In this document: positions 38,618-47,519 of the stretch, piece by piece
Layout: each line of letters starts with the position of its first letter
How positions within the stretch are numbered: the first letter of the stretch is position 1
NCBI RefSeq assembly: GCF_009495745.1
Contig: NZ_WIDQ01000006.1
Coordinates: 289,824 to 353,823, forward strand
DNA length: 64,000 nucleotides
Direction: 5' to 3'
Source: Niveispirillum sp. SYP-B3756
GTDB taxonomy: Bacteria; Pseudomonadota; Alphaproteobacteria; Azospirillales; Azospirillaceae
The notes under the pieces: generated by a model
The model's input: only the letters and a program-made list of their open reading frames with translations
Told to the model about the DNA's origin: nothing
The model's database searches: none
Program-made: the position numbers and the translations under genes

Positions 38618-40009
38618 TCACACCTGATGCAGATAAAGCTGGTAATCCAGCTCCGTCACCGCCGCCATCACCCGCCCCAGCTCCGCCCGTTTGATGGCGC
38701 AGAAGGAACGGTGCAGTGCCGGCCCCAGTGCCGATTTCAGAAAGGCTGACTGCTCGGCCTGGATCAGGGCGCCGTGCCAGTCGCGCGGCATGGTGGTGTC
38801 GAACGGGCCCTGGCGGCTATATCCCTCGCGCTCAGCGGGCGGGCCTGGATCAATCTGCTGGTCGATGCCGTGGCGGATGCCGGCCAGCACCGTGGCCGCC
38901 ACCAGATAGGGATTGGCATCCACCCCGGCCGGGCGATGTTCCACCCGCCGGGCAGCCACATCGCCCGCCGGCACCCGCAGCGCCACCGACCGGTCGTTGC
39001 AGCCCCAACTGGGTGAAACTGGGGCATAGAGATTGGCGACATAGCGCCGCCAGCTATTGGCATGGGGGGCGAAGACCAGCATCCCGTCGCCCATGGTGGC
39101 GGCCAGCCCGCCAATGGCATGGCGCAGCAACGAGCCGGGGGGCGGTTCCCCAACCGGTTCGGCAAACAGGTTGTTGCCGGCCCCATCGGCGAGCGATACA
39201 TGCAGATGCATCCCCGAACCCGCCATCCCCTGGAACGGCTTGGCCATGAAACAGGCCACCATGCCATGCCGTCGGGCCAAGGCCCGCACCAGCCGTTTCA
39301 ACATCACCAGATCGTCAGCGGCGCGCAGCAGATCGGTTTGGTAATGCAGTGTCAGCTCATACTGGCCGGGCGCATATTCGGCGATCAGCGTTTCCAGCGG
39401 CAGTCCCTGGGCCTCTGCCGCCGCATAGACCTGGGCGAAGAAGGGTTGCATCCCATCCAGATCATCCAGCCCGTAAACCTGGGTCTGGCCATGGCGGCGC
39501 CCATCCAGCGCCATGGCGGCGGGATGCGGGCGGCCATCGGCACCGGGATTGGCATCCAGCAGATAGAATTCCAGTTCAAACGCGCCGGCCGGGTGCCGTC
39601 CCTCCGCCGCCAGGGCGATGATTTGCCGTGCCAGGGCGTGGCGCGGGTCGGCGGCAAAGGGTCTGCCATCCAGCTCATGCAGGCTCACCAGCACCTGGGC
39701 GCGCGGCGGGCTGGTGAAGGGCAGGGGCACCAGCGTGCCCGGCACCGGCCAGGCCCGCAGGTCGGCATCGCCCATCGACCAGACCAGCCCGGTCTCCTCT
39801 ACATCCTCCCCGGTCACATCCAGGCCCAGGATGGAGGAGGGCAGATGCCGCCCCTGGCGGTAGAGCCCTTCCAATTCGTGCCGGCGGATGATCTTGCCCC
39901 GGCCGATGCCGTTGGGATCGATCAGCACAATGTCGATGGCGTCGATTTCCGGATGGTGGGCCAGGAAATGCCGGGCCTCATCCCAATCCGCAGCGCTGGC
40001 GGGGATCAT
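38618..40009 (-). CDS. Glutamine synthetase family ligase (gamma-glutamyl-amine synthetase type)
   Basis: ATP-dependent gamma-glutamyl ligase fold, 463 residues. The N-terminal beta-grasp part includes DIVLIDPNGIGRGKII. The catalytic domain has the metal-binding FELEFYLL, the ATP motif AKPFQGMAGSGMHLHVSL, HANSWRRY and the substrate-binding NDRSVALRVP. The divergent N-terminus and the pairing with an aminotransferase point to a PuuA-like enzyme acting on an amine rather than ammonia. It overlaps the upstream aminotransferase by four bases (ATGA). Together they could degrade a polyamine or amino alcohol; the substrate is inference. Confidence 0.88.
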   Translation of the reverse strand: MIPASAADWDEARHFLAHHPEIDAIDIVLIDPNGIGRGKIIRRHELEGLYRQGRHLPSSILGLDVTGEDVEETGLVWSMGDADLRAWPVPGTLVPLPFTSPPRAQVLVSLHELDGRPFAADPRHALARQIIALAAEGRHPAGAFELEFYLLDANPGADGRPHPAAMALDGRRHGQTQVYGLDDLDGMQPFFAQVYAAAEAQGLPLETLIAEYAPGQYELTLHYQTDLLRAADDLVMLKRLVRALARRHGMVACFMAKPFQGMAGSGMHLHVSLADGAGNNLFAEPVGEPPPGSLLRHAIGGLAATMGDGMLVFAPHANSWRRYVANLYAPVSPSWGCNDRSVALRVPAGDVAARRVEHRPAGVDANPYLVAATVLAGIRHGIDQQIDPGPPAEREGYSRQGPFDTTMPRDWHGALIQAEQSAFLKSALGPALHRSFCAIKRAELGRVMAAVTELDYQLYLHQV

Positions 40010-41385
40010 GCTGGCCCCCCTTTATCTGTCAGCAGGCGGGTCACATCGGTGAAGGCATTGACCAGCCGGGCCACCTGGCTGGCCTCCGTCACCGGCGAGA
40101 TCAGCATCATATTGTGGAACGGTGCGATCAGGCAGCCCCGGTTCAGCAAGGCCAGATGGATGGCCTGTTCCAGCGGGCCGGCATGGGCGGCGTCGGCCTC
40201 TGTGCCATTGCGCAAGGGGCCGGGGGCGCAGATGAACTCCACCCGGGCCCCGACCCGCACCACATGCCAGGGCAGTCCGGTGGCATCAATAGCCCCCGTC
40301 AGCCCCTGCGCCAGTTGTTCGGCCAACGACTCCATATGGGCATAGGCGTCGGGCGTCATCACCTGTTCCAGGCAGGCCCGCATGGCTGCCAGCGACAGGG
40401 CATTGGCGGAAAGCGTGGTGCCCATGCCGGAATGGCCGGGCGGCAGGCTCGCCCGCGCCCGGTCCAGATCGGCCGCCACCTGATCGGTAAAGCCCCAGAC
40501 CGCCGCCGGCACCCCGCCGGCCACCGGCTTGCCCAGCACGAAAATATCAGGTTCCAGCCCGTACCGCCCGCAATAGCCGGCGGGGCCGGTGGAGATGGTG
40601 TGCGTCTCATCAATCAGCAGCAGGGTACCGGTCTGCCGCGTCAGCCGTCGCAAGGCCGTATGGAAATCCGGGTCCGGCAGCACCATGCAGCAATTGGTCA
40701 GCACCGGTTCGGTGATGACACAGGCAACGTCACGGTCGGCCAGGGCGGCTTCCAGCGTCGGCAGATCGTTGAACTCCACCACTTTTGTGTGGGCGGTCAG
40801 GTCGGTTACCTGCCCCAGCAGGCCGGGCCGGTTGACGGGCTTTCCATCGACCAGCCGGACGAAGGTTTCATCCACGGTGCCGTGATAGCAGCCATTGAAG
40901 ACCAGGATCTTCGGCCGCCCCGTGGCGGCACGGGCCACGCGCAGGGCAAAGCGGTTGGCATCGGTGGCGCTGCCCGCCACCTGCCAGTGCGACAGGCCGA
41001 ATCGCTGTTGCAGCAGCCGGCCCACAGCCGCCGCATCTTCCGTCGGCAGCATATAGGTCAGGCCCCGGCTGGCCTGCCGGGTGATGGCCGCCGCCACGGC
41101 GGGCGGGGAATGGCCGAACATGGAACCGGTATCGCCCAGGCAGAAATCGGCTAGGATATTGCTGTCAATATCGGTCAGGCTGGCACCGCTGGCGCTTTCC
41201 ACCAGCAACGGGAAGGGCATGGGCCAATCCCGCATCCAGTGCATCGGAACGCCCTGATAGAAGCCTTCCAGCCCCTGGCCTGCCCGTGCCGCCGAACGCG
41301 GATGTGCATCAATGAAAACGGCGCGCTCGACAGCCATAAGGGCTTCGATGCGCGCCGTATCAATCCCACCCAATTCCACCGCCAT
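40006..41385 (-). CDS. Class III PLP-dependent aminotransferase
   Basis: Fold-type I aminotransferase of 459 residues, annotated in relatives as aspartate aminotransferase family. Features: GDTGSMFGHSPPAV, the cofactor-contact region GSATDANRFALRVARAATGR, NGCYHGTVDET, LLIDETHTI with the PLP-ring Asp, and FVLGKPVAGGVPAAV with the Schiff-base Lys. The GSATDAN and YHGTVDE motifs resemble glutamate-1-semialdehyde aminomutase. The gene is translationally coupled to the glutamine-synthetase-like gene and lies 86 bp after an XRE regulator on the same strand. The amino donor is unknown. Confidence 0.9.
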   Translation of the reverse strand: MAVELGGIDTARIEALMAVERAVFIDAHPRSAARAGQGLEGFYQGVPMHWMRDWPMPFPLLVESASGASLTDIDSNILADFCLGDTGSMFGHSPPAVAAAITRQASRGLTYMLPTEDAAAVGRLLQQRFGLSHWQVAGSATDANRFALRVARAATGRPKILVFNGCYHGTVDETFVRLVDGKPVNRPGLLGQVTDLTAHTKVVEFNDLPTLEAALADRDVACVITEPVLTNCCMVLPDPDFHTALRRLTRQTGTLLLIDETHTISTGPAGYCGRYGLEPDIFVLGKPVAGGVPAAVWGFTDQVAADLDRARASLPPGHSGMGTTLSANALSLAAMRACLEQVMTPDAYAHMESLAEQLAQGLTGAIDATGLPWHVVRVGARVEFICAPGPLRNGTEADAAHAGPLEQAIHLALLNRGCLIAPFHNMMLISPVTEASQVARLVNAFTDVTRLLTDKGGPA

Positions 41386-41438
41386 TTGGCATTTTCTCCC
41401 GGACCGCTCCGCCCGGAAGTGTGGCTGGGTGGCTGTTG

Positions 41439-41464
41439 CGCCGTCAAGCGGTAGCCTGACGGCG
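41439..41464. terminator. Hairpin between the XRE regulator and aminotransferase genes
   Basis: A perfect 8-bp inverted repeat CGCCGTCA / TGACGGCG with a ten-base loop. No U-tract follows on the minus strand, so it is more likely an attenuating or processing structure than a strong terminator. Confidence 0.4.
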
Positions 41465-41471
41465 TAAGGTG

Positions 41472-42077
41472 TTAATCACCCAACCAGATCCCAACGACGC
41501 GGTGCAACTTCTCCGCATCATCCATGGCCAGTTCTACCCGCTTGCGTGACAGGGTCAACCCATAAAGTCCCCCATCATCATCCTGGCGCAGATAAAAGGC
41601 CAGCGGTGACCAGGAAACCCGGTTCACCACCAGATCGCCCACCTTGGCGGTGGCTTCCGGATTGACCAGCAGCACGGCACCGGGGGCGAAGGCCGGGGCA
41701 TTGTTCAGATCAGCCACCGTTACCGCATAGGCGCCGGCGACGCTGCGCAGGGCCGCCGGTCGGGCAGTCTTGCTGCGAGCGGTGGCGTTGCTGCCTTCGC
41801 GGGCAAGATCACGCCCGTCATAAAGCGGCAGCTCTGTTTCCGCCTTGCTGTCGCCCAACATGCTGCGCAGCGGGCTGGAGGGGGAGAGCATGTCGCTCGG
41901 CCCCACCCCGAAAATCTTCGCCAGCCGGATGACATGGTCGGGTCGGAACGGCCGAACCCCGTTTTCCAGTTTTGAAATCTCGCTTTTCGACAGCCCGGCG
42001 GAATTGGCCAGCGTCGCCAGACTCATCCCCCGCGATGTCCGCATGGTGCGGAGATGCACCCCATCATGATGTTGCAC
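41472..42077 (-). CDS. XRE family regulator with S24-like C-terminal domain
   Basis: 201-residue regulator. The N-terminal helix-turn-helix is LRTMRTSRGMSLATLANSAGLSK with recognition-helix segment SEISKLENG. The C-terminal half (PGAVLLVNPEATAKVGDLVVNR) resembles the beta-rich LexA/CI peptidase fold without an obvious Ser-Lys pair, so a ligand-sensing rather than self-cleaving role is likely. GTG 42077 was chosen because GGGGAGA lies about nine bases upstream; ATG 42044 would cut into the helix-turn-helix. It is divergent from mmsA and upstream of the aminotransferase operon, so it may control either. Confidence 0.85.
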   Translation of the reverse strand: MQHHDGVHLRTMRTSRGMSLATLANSAGLSKSEISKLENGVRPFRPDHVIRLAKIFGVGPSDMLSPSSPLRSMLGDSKAETELPLYDGRDLAREGSNATARSKTARPAALRSVAGAYAVTVADLNNAPAFAPGAVLLVNPEATAKVGDLVVNRVSWSPLAFYLRQDDDGGLYGLTLSRKRVELAMDDAEKLHRVVGIWLGD

Positions 42078-42190
42078 TTGCTGCGTCTCCCCTGCGTGCC
42101 TCTGCTGGAAACATACATCAATGGTGGTGGGCGAGAAGAGGCAGGGCATAGTCCAAAGGGTTAGGTCGCTTTTGAGCGAAATTTAAAATG

Positions 42191-42206
42191 GGTTCGTCGT
42201 CGAACC
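42191..42206. promoter_or_regulatory. Candidate operator, perfect inverted repeat
   Basis: GGTTCG TCGT CGAACC, a perfect 6-bp dyad with a 4-bp spacer, lies in the 325-bp gap between the XRE gene and mmsA. This is a plausible binding site for the adjacent XRE regulator. The rest of the gap holds no gene. Confidence 0.4.
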
Positions 42207-42402
42207 TTTGTGTGGGGTCAACAAACGGCGTTCGGGAATTTGTTCCAATATTTATGGCGAAAAATACGGCAGCGTCTTTCGCTCGGCACCGACTCTTTGT
42301 GGTGGATATTGGCGTTTTCGCACATCCGGCTGGGGTAGCTCTCACCTTGCCGTGCGCGGCATCCCGTGCCACCCTTTCTTTCAATAAGCGAGGGAGGAAC
42401 CT

Positions 42403-43902
42403 GTGGTCGATAAGCTGTATCATTTTGTCGGTGGCGCGCGGGTAGAGGGTAAATCCGGCCGTTACGCACCGGTCTTCACCCCCATGACGGGCGAGATTTC
42501 GGCTGAGGTGCCGCTGGCCAGTGCGGCCGAACTGGCCGAGGCCGTGGCCAATGCCAAGGCGGCGCAGCCGGCCTGGGCTGCCACCAACCCACAGAAGCGC
42601 GCCCGCGTGCTGATGAAGTTTCTGGAACTGCTGAACCGGGATTTCGACAAGCTGGCCCTGAAACTGGCCCTGGAACATGGCAAGACCATCCCGGACGCCA
42701 AGGGCGATATCCAGCGCGGGCTGGAGGTGGTGGAATTTGCCATCGGCATTCCGCATCTGTTGAAGGGTGAATTCACCGAAGGCGCAGGCCCCGGCATCGA
42801 CATGTATTCGATGCGCCAGCCGCTGGGCGTTGTGGCCGGCATCACGCCGTTCAATTTTCCTGCCATGATCCCGATGTGGAAATTCGCGCCCGCCATTGCC
42901 TGCGGCAATGCCTTCATCCTGAAGCCGTCGGAGCGTGATCCCTCTGTGCCGCTGCTGCTGGCGGAACTGATGGCCGAGGCTGGCTTGCCCAAGGGCATTT
43001 TGAATGTGGTGAATGGCGATAAGGAAGTGGTGGACGCCATCCTTGACCACCCGGATATCAAGGCGGTGGGCTTTGTCGGTTCCACCCCGATTGGCGAATA
43101 CATCTATTCCCGTGGCACGGCCAACGGCAAACGGGTGCAGGCGTTCGGCGGGGCCAAGAATCATGCGCTGATCATGCCCGATGCCGATATGGATCAGGTG
43201 GTCGATGCGCTGATCGGGGCTGGTTATGGCTCGGCTGGTGAACGCTGCATGGCCATTTCCGTGGCGGTGCCGGTGGGCCAGAAGACGGCGGATATGCTGG
43301 TCGACCGGCTGGCCAGCCGGGTGCGCACGCTACGCGTTGGCCCTTCCACCGATCCGACAGCGGATTTCGGCCCCGTCGTCACCCGCCTGCATCTGGACAA
43401 GATCAAGGCCTATGTCGATATCGGCATTAAGGAAGGGGCCGAACTGGTGGTGGATGGCCGCGAACTGACCCTGCAGGGCTATGAGAATGGCTTCTACATG
43501 GGCGGCGTGCTGTTCGACCGGGTGACGCCGGACATGCGGATTTATAAGGAAGAAATCTTCGGGCCAGTGTTGTCCGTGGTGCGCGCCGACGATTATGAGG
43601 CTGCCTTGGCCCTGCCGAACGATCATGAATACGGCAATGGCGTCGCCATCTTCACCCGCGACGGCGATACGGCCCGTGATTTCGCCGCCCGGGTGGATGT
43701 TGGCATGGTCGGCATCAATGTGCCGATCCCGGTGCCGCTGGCCTATTACACGTTCGGCGGCTGGAAGCGCTCCAGCTTCGGTGACCTGAACCAGCATGGC
43801 CCGGATAGCGTGCGTTTCTACACCAAGACCAAGACGGTAACGTCGCGCTGGCCATCGGGCATCCGCGACGGGGCCAGCTTCGTCATCCCCACCATGGGGT
43901 AA
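42403..43902 (+). CDS. mmsA: CoA-acylating methylmalonate-semialdehyde dehydrogenase
   Basis: Last step of valine (and thymine) catabolism: methylmalonate semialdehyde plus CoA and NAD+ gives propionyl-CoA; 499 residues, aldehyde dehydrogenase superfamily. Typical MmsA features: MRQPLGVVAGITPFNFPAMIPMW, the Rossmann segment VGFVGSTPIGEYIYSRG, and the catalytic Cys282 in GSAGERCMAIS. GTG 42403 is preceded by AGGGAGGA at ideal spacing. It opens a plus-strand set with acyl-CoA dehydrogenase, enoyl-CoA hydratase and thiolase genes. A strong hairpin after its stop suggests it also makes its own transcript. Confidence 0.95.
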   Translation: MVDKLYHFVGGARVEGKSGRYAPVFTPMTGEISAEVPLASAAELAEAVANAKAAQPAWAATNPQKRARVLMKFLELLNRDFDKLALKLALEHGKTIPDAKGDIQRGLEVVEFAIGIPHLLKGEFTEGAGPGIDMYSMRQPLGVVAGITPFNFPAMIPMWKFAPAIACGNAFILKPSERDPSVPLLLAELMAEAGLPKGILNVVNGDKEVVDAILDHPDIKAVGFVGSTPIGEYIYSRGTANGKRVQAFGGAKNHALIMPDADMDQVVDALIGAGYGSAGERCMAISVAVPVGQKTADMLVDRLASRVRTLRVGPSTDPTADFGPVVTRLHLDKIKAYVDIGIKEGAELVVDGRELTLQGYENGFYMGGVLFDRVTPDMRIYKEEIFGPVLSVVRADDYEAALALPNDHEYGNGVAIFTRDGDTARDFAARVDVGMVGINVPIPVPLAYYTFGGWKRSSFGDLNQHGPDSVRFYTKTKTVTSRWPSGIRDGASFVIPTMG

Positions 43903-43974
43903 GGGGGCCAGCCGCTCCGGCTTTTCTCAGAAATCGCGGCCTTATCACGCTCTCCCAGGGCGGGCCGCACACTG

Positions 43975-44028
43975 GGGCGGTGCTTGAGCTTCGGCCTTAT
44001 CAAGGCCAAAGACAGCACCGCCCGTTTT
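43975..44028 (+). terminator. Terminator after mmsA
   Basis: Ten-base arms GGGCGGTGCT and AGCACCGCCC enclose a loop that holds a second hairpin (GGCCTTATCAAGGCC). A TTTTCTT tail follows. It ends 23 bp before the acyl-CoA dehydrogenase start, so it may be only partly efficient. Confidence 0.75.
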
Positions 44029-44050
44029 CTTATGCCAAGGATCGACCGAG

Positions 44051-45190
44051 ATGGATTTCGATCTGACCGAGGACCAGCGCGCCATCCAGGATCTGGCGCG
44101 CGGATTCGCTGCCGAGCATATGGCCCCGTTTGCTGCCGACTGGGACGAAAACCAGATTTTCCCGGTGGCGGTGTTGCGCAAGGCGGCGGAACTGGGCTTT
44201 GCCGGGCTCTATTGCCGTGACCAGTTTGGCGGTACCGGCCTGGGCCGCCTGGATGCGGCGATCTTGTTCGAGGAGTTGTCCGCCGCCTGTCCTTCCACCG
44301 CCGCCTATCTGTCCATCCACAATATGGCGGCCTGGATGATCGACACGTTCGGCAATGAGGAACAGCGGGCGAAATGGCTGCCCGATCTGTTCAGCATGGC
44401 CCATTTCGCCAGCTATTGCCTCACCGAACCGGGGGCGGGGTCGGATGCCGCCTCATTGCGCACCCGTGCCGAACGCGATGGCGATCATTATGTGCTGAAT
44501 GGGTCCAAGGCCTTCATTTCCGGCGGTGGCACCTCTGACATTTATGTGGTGATGGTGCGCACCGGCGGGCCGGGGCCGAAGGGGATTTCGTGTCTGGTGG
44601 TGGAAAAGGGCACGCCCGGCCTGTCCTTCGGCAAGAAGGAGCGCAAGATGGGCTGGAACAGCCAGCCCACCGCTCCGGTGATTTTCGAGGATTGCCGCGT
44701 ACCCGTGGCCAACCGGCTGGGGGCTGAAGGCGATGGCTTCAAGATCGCCATGAAGGGGCTGGATGGCGGGCGGCTCAACATCGCCTCCTGCTCCCTGGGT
44801 GGCGCGCGGGCCTGCCTGGACGCGGCAAAGGCGCATATGGACCTGCGCCAGCAGTTTGGCAAAAAACTGAACGAGTTCCAAGCGTTGCAGTTCAAGTTGG
44901 CCGATATGGCCACCGAACTGGATGCAGCCCGGCTGATGGTGCATCGTGGTGCCGTGGCGCTGGATGCGGGCCATGCGGAGGCGACGACCTGGTGCGCCAT
45001 GGCCAAGCGTTTTGCCACAGATGCCGGTTTCCAGATCGCCAATGATGCACTGCAGCTTCATGGCGGCTATGGTTACATCCGGGAATATCCGGTGGAACGC
45101 ATCCTGCGCGATCTACGTGTCCACCAGATCCTGGAAGGTACCAACGAGATCATGCGGGTGATCATCGCGCGGCGGCTGTTGCAGCCCTGA
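44051..45190 (+). CDS. Acyl-CoA dehydrogenase, probably isobutyryl-CoA dehydrogenase
   Basis: FAD enzyme of 379 residues that introduces the 2,3 double bond in a short or branched acyl-CoA. Signatures: [15 protein letters not shown] (flavin/substrate loop), [10 protein letters not shown], the C-terminal [20 protein letters not shown], and the base Glu362 in [10 protein letters not shown]. Similarity to ACAD8-type enzymes plus its position next to mmsA makes isobutyryl-CoA (valine pathway) the likely substrate. It is followed 22 bp later by enoyl-CoA hydratase. Confidence 0.9.
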   Translation: MDFDLTEDQRAIQDLARGFAAEHMAPFAADWDENQIFPVAVLRKAAELGFAGLYCRDQFGGTGLGRLDAAILFEELSAACPSTAAYLSIHNMAAWMIDTFGNEEQRAKWLPDLFSMAHFASYCLTEPGAGSDAASLRTRAERDGDHYVLNGSKAFISGGGTSDIYVVMVRTGGPGPKGISCLVVEKGTPGLSFGKKERKMGWNSQPTAPVIFEDCRVPVANRLGAEGDGFKIAMKGLDGGRLNIASCSLGGARACLDAAKAHMDLRQQFGKKLNEFQALQFKLADMATELDAARLMVHRGAVALDAGHAEATTWCAMAKRFATDAGFQIANDALQLHGGYGYIREYPVERILRDLRVHQILEGTNEIMRVIIARRLLQP

Positions 45191-45212
45191 TCACCCGCCT
45201 AAAAATGGGGAA

Positions 45213-45995
45213 ATGACCGTGAGCTACGAAAATATCCTGGTTGAAACCAAGGGTGCCGTCGGCATCGTCACGCTGAACCGTCCCAAGGCGCTGAACGCGC
45301 TCTGCGATGCGCTGGTGACGGAGATGGAACAGGCGCTGAATGGCCTGGAGTCGGACCCCGCCATCGGCGTGATCGTCGTCACCGGGTCGGAAAAGGCGTT
45401 CGCCGCCGGGGCCGACATTAAGGAGATGGCCGGCTTCAGCCATATGGACGCCTATCTGAACGATTTCATCACCAAGAAATGGGGCCGGCTGGCCACCTGC
45501 CGCAAGCCCACCATCGCCGCCGTGGCCGGCTATGCCCTGGGCGGCGGCTGTGAATTGGCGATGATGGCGGATTTCATCATTGCGGCAGACAATGCCAAGT
45601 TCGGCCAGCCGGAAATCACCATCGGCACCATCCCCGGTGCCGGTGGCACCCAGCGCCTGACCCGCGCCATCGGCAAGGCCAAGGCCATGGAAATGTGCCT
45701 GACCGGCCGCATGATGGATGCGGCGGAGGCGGAGCGGTCCGGCCTTGTCGCCCGCGTGGTGCCACTGGCCGACCTGATGGCGGAGGTGCTGAAGGTGGCG
45801 GAGAAGATCGCCACCATGTCCCGCCCGGTGGCGATGATGGCGAAGGAGAGTGTGAACCGTGCCTTTGAAAGCAGCCTGACCGAAGGGCTGCTGTTCGAAC
45901 GCCGCACCTTCCACAGCACCTTCGGCCTGGAAGACCAGAAGGAAGGCATGGCCGCCTTTGCCGAAAAACGCCCGCCCGCCTTCAAGGGCCGCTGA
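45213..45995 (+). CDS. Enoyl-CoA hydratase
   Basis: Crotonase-fold hydratase of 260 residues adding water to 2-enoyl-CoA. The oxyanion hole is formed by the [11 protein letters not shown] and [18 protein letters not shown] stretches, and the two catalytic Glu residues lie in GGCELAM and [19 protein letters not shown]. It is too short for 3-hydroxyisobutyryl-CoA hydrolase (about 350). It follows the acyl-CoA dehydrogenase by 22 bp and together they carry out the second and third steps of branched-chain acyl-CoA breakdown. A strong terminator follows. Confidence 0.94.
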   Translation: MTVSYENILVETKGAVGIVTLNRPKALNALCDALVTEMEQALNGLESDPAIGVIVVTGSEKAFAAGADIKEMAGFSHMDAYLNDFITKKWGRLATCRKPTIAAVAGYALGGGCELAMMADFIIAADNAKFGQPEITIGTIPGAGGTQRLTRAIGKAKAMEMCLTGRMMDAAEAERSGLVARVVPLADLMAEVLKVAEKIATMSRPVAMMAKESVNRAFESSLTEGLLFERRTFHSTFGLEDQKEGMAAFAEKRPPAFKGR

Positions 45996-45997
45996 TG

Positions 45998-46029
45998 AAA
46001 AAGGGCCGGCCCTTGGGTCGGCCCTTTTT
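45998..46029 (+). terminator. Rho-independent terminator after enoyl-CoA hydratase
   Basis: Perfect 11-bp arms AAAAAGGGCCG / CGGCCCTTTTT around a ten-base loop, three bases after the stop codon, with a T-run on the plus strand. Confidence 0.9.
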
Positions 46030-46072
46030 GCATATGCGAAAGTTTCTTGCGTGCATCGCAGCGGAGGCATAA

Positions 46073-46090
46073 TTTATCGTTACAGATAAA
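46073..46090. promoter_or_regulatory. AT-rich dyad upstream of thiolase
   Basis: TTTATC GTTACA GATAAA, a 6-bp dyad in an AT-rich patch 26 bp before the thiolase start. It could be an operator near the thiolase promoter; no matching regulator was identified. Confidence 0.3.
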
Positions 46091-46115
46091 ACATGAAAAT
46101 CTGGGAGGATTTTGG

Positions 46116-47303
46116 ATGAGCACGCTGAACGATGTCGTGATTGTTTCTGGCACCCGCACCGCTATTGGGGGCTTTGGTGGCAGCCTGAAGGATATGGCCC
46201 CGGCAGAATTGGGCAGCCTGGTGATTGCCGAAGCGGTGCGCCGCGCCGGGGTGGCCCCGGCCGATGTGCAGCATGTGGTGATGGGGCAGGTGATCCCGTC
46301 GGGCCCGCAGGACGCCTACATGGCGCGCGTGGCGGCGGTGAATGCCGGCATCCCCACCGCAGCCCCGGCGCTGACGCTGAACCGGCTTTGCGGTTCCGGT
46401 ATTCAGGCCATCATTTCTGTCGCCCAGATGATCCGGCTGGGGGAATGCGACGTGGCCGTGGCTGGTGGGGCGGAAAGTATGAGCCGGTCGCCCCATGTCA
46501 TCCCCTCTGTGCGCTGGGGCCAGCGCATGGGTGATGCCGCCGTTGTCGATGCCATGGTGACGGTGCTGACCGACCCGTTCCACAAGATCCATATGGGCGT
46601 CACGGCTGAAAATGTGGCCGAACGCCATGACATCGACCGTGCCACCCAGGATGCGCTGGCGCTGGAAAGCCATACCCGCGCCGCCCGCGCCATCGCCGAA
46701 GGCCGCTTCAAGGAACAAATCCTGCCGGTGGAGGTGAAGGCACGCGGGGGAAGCCGCCTGTTCGATACCGATGAACATGTCCGCCCCGATGCCAAGCTGG
46801 AAGATTTCACCAAGCTGAAGCCGGCCTTCAAGAAGGATGGCACGGTAACGGCGGGCAATGCGTCGGGCGTCAATGACGGGGCAGCGGCGGTGACGCTGAT
46901 GTCGGCCGATGCCGCTGCCGCCCGTGGCATCAAGCCCATGGCCCGCATCCTGGGCTGGGGTCATGCCGGGGTGGAACCGGAGGTGATGGGGCTGGGTCCG
47001 GTCCACGCCGTGCCCATCGCCCTGCAACGCGCCGGCCTGTCACTGGCAGATATTGATGTGATTGAAGCCAATGAGGCTTTTGCCGCCCAGGCCTGTGCAG
47101 TGTCCAAGCTGCTGGGCTTCGATCCGGCCAAGGTGAACCCCAATGGCAGCGGTGTTTCGCTGGGCCATCCGGTGGGGGCGACGGGGGCCATCATCACCGT
47201 GAAGACGATCTATGAACTGGCCCGCACGGGCGGCCGCTATGGGCTGATCACCATGTGCATTGGCGGTGGCCAGGGCATCGCCATGGTGGTGGAACGGATT
47301 TAA
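46116..47303 (+). CDS. Acetyl-CoA C-acetyltransferase (thiolase)
   Basis: Biosynthetic/degradative thiolase of 395 residues joining or splitting acetoacetyl-CoA-type substrates. Active-site residues: Cys92 in NRLCGSGIQAI, His351 in LGHPVGATGA, Cys381 in TMCIGGGQGIAM. ATG 46116 follows GGGAGGATTTTGG. It has its own promoter region after the hydratase terminator. It could feed polyhydroxybutyrate synthesis or finish isoleucine/fatty-acid breakdown; no phaB or other partner is adjacent. Confidence 0.93.
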   Translation: MSTLNDVVIVSGTRTAIGGFGGSLKDMAPAELGSLVIAEAVRRAGVAPADVQHVVMGQVIPSGPQDAYMARVAAVNAGIPTAAPALTLNRLCGSGIQAIISVAQMIRLGECDVAVAGGAESMSRSPHVIPSVRWGQRMGDAAVVDAMVTVLTDPFHKIHMGVTAENVAERHDIDRATQDALALESHTRAARAIAEGRFKEQILPVEVKARGGSRLFDTDEHVRPDAKLEDFTKLKPAFKKDGTVTAGNASGVNDGAAAVTLMSADAAAARGIKPMARILGWGHAGVEPEVMGLGPVHAVPIALQRAGLSLADIDVIEANEAFAAQACAVSKLLGFDPAKVNPNGSGVSLGHPVGATGAIITVKTIYELARTGGRYGLITMCIGGGQGIAMVVERI

Positions 47304-47346
47304 TGCCACCGGCCTGATAAAAAGCCGCATCAACCCAGCCCCATCC

Positions 47347-47389
47347 AAGGGCGGCCCCCGGCGCGATCCGGGGGCCGCCCTTTCTTTTT
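47347..47389 (+). terminator. Rho-independent terminator after thiolase
   Basis: Strong GC-rich hairpin AAGGGCGGCCCCCGG / CCGGGGGCCGCCCTT followed by TCTTTTT. Confidence 0.9.
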
Positions 47390-47519
47390 GTCCACGGTGC
47401 GGTTGGCTATGTCATCATGACTGGAATTTGCTGCTTCTTTCAAAAACGCGATTGCAATCGTTTGTAATGTGGGAGTATGGTTATATTTAAGAACAAAACG
47501 AATAGTCCGGGAGGTACAG

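Noticed and set aside
45213..45995. 3-hydroxyisobutyryl-CoA hydrolase as the call for the crotonase
   Set aside because: At 260 residues it is about 90 shorter than that family, and both hydratase Glu motifs are intact.
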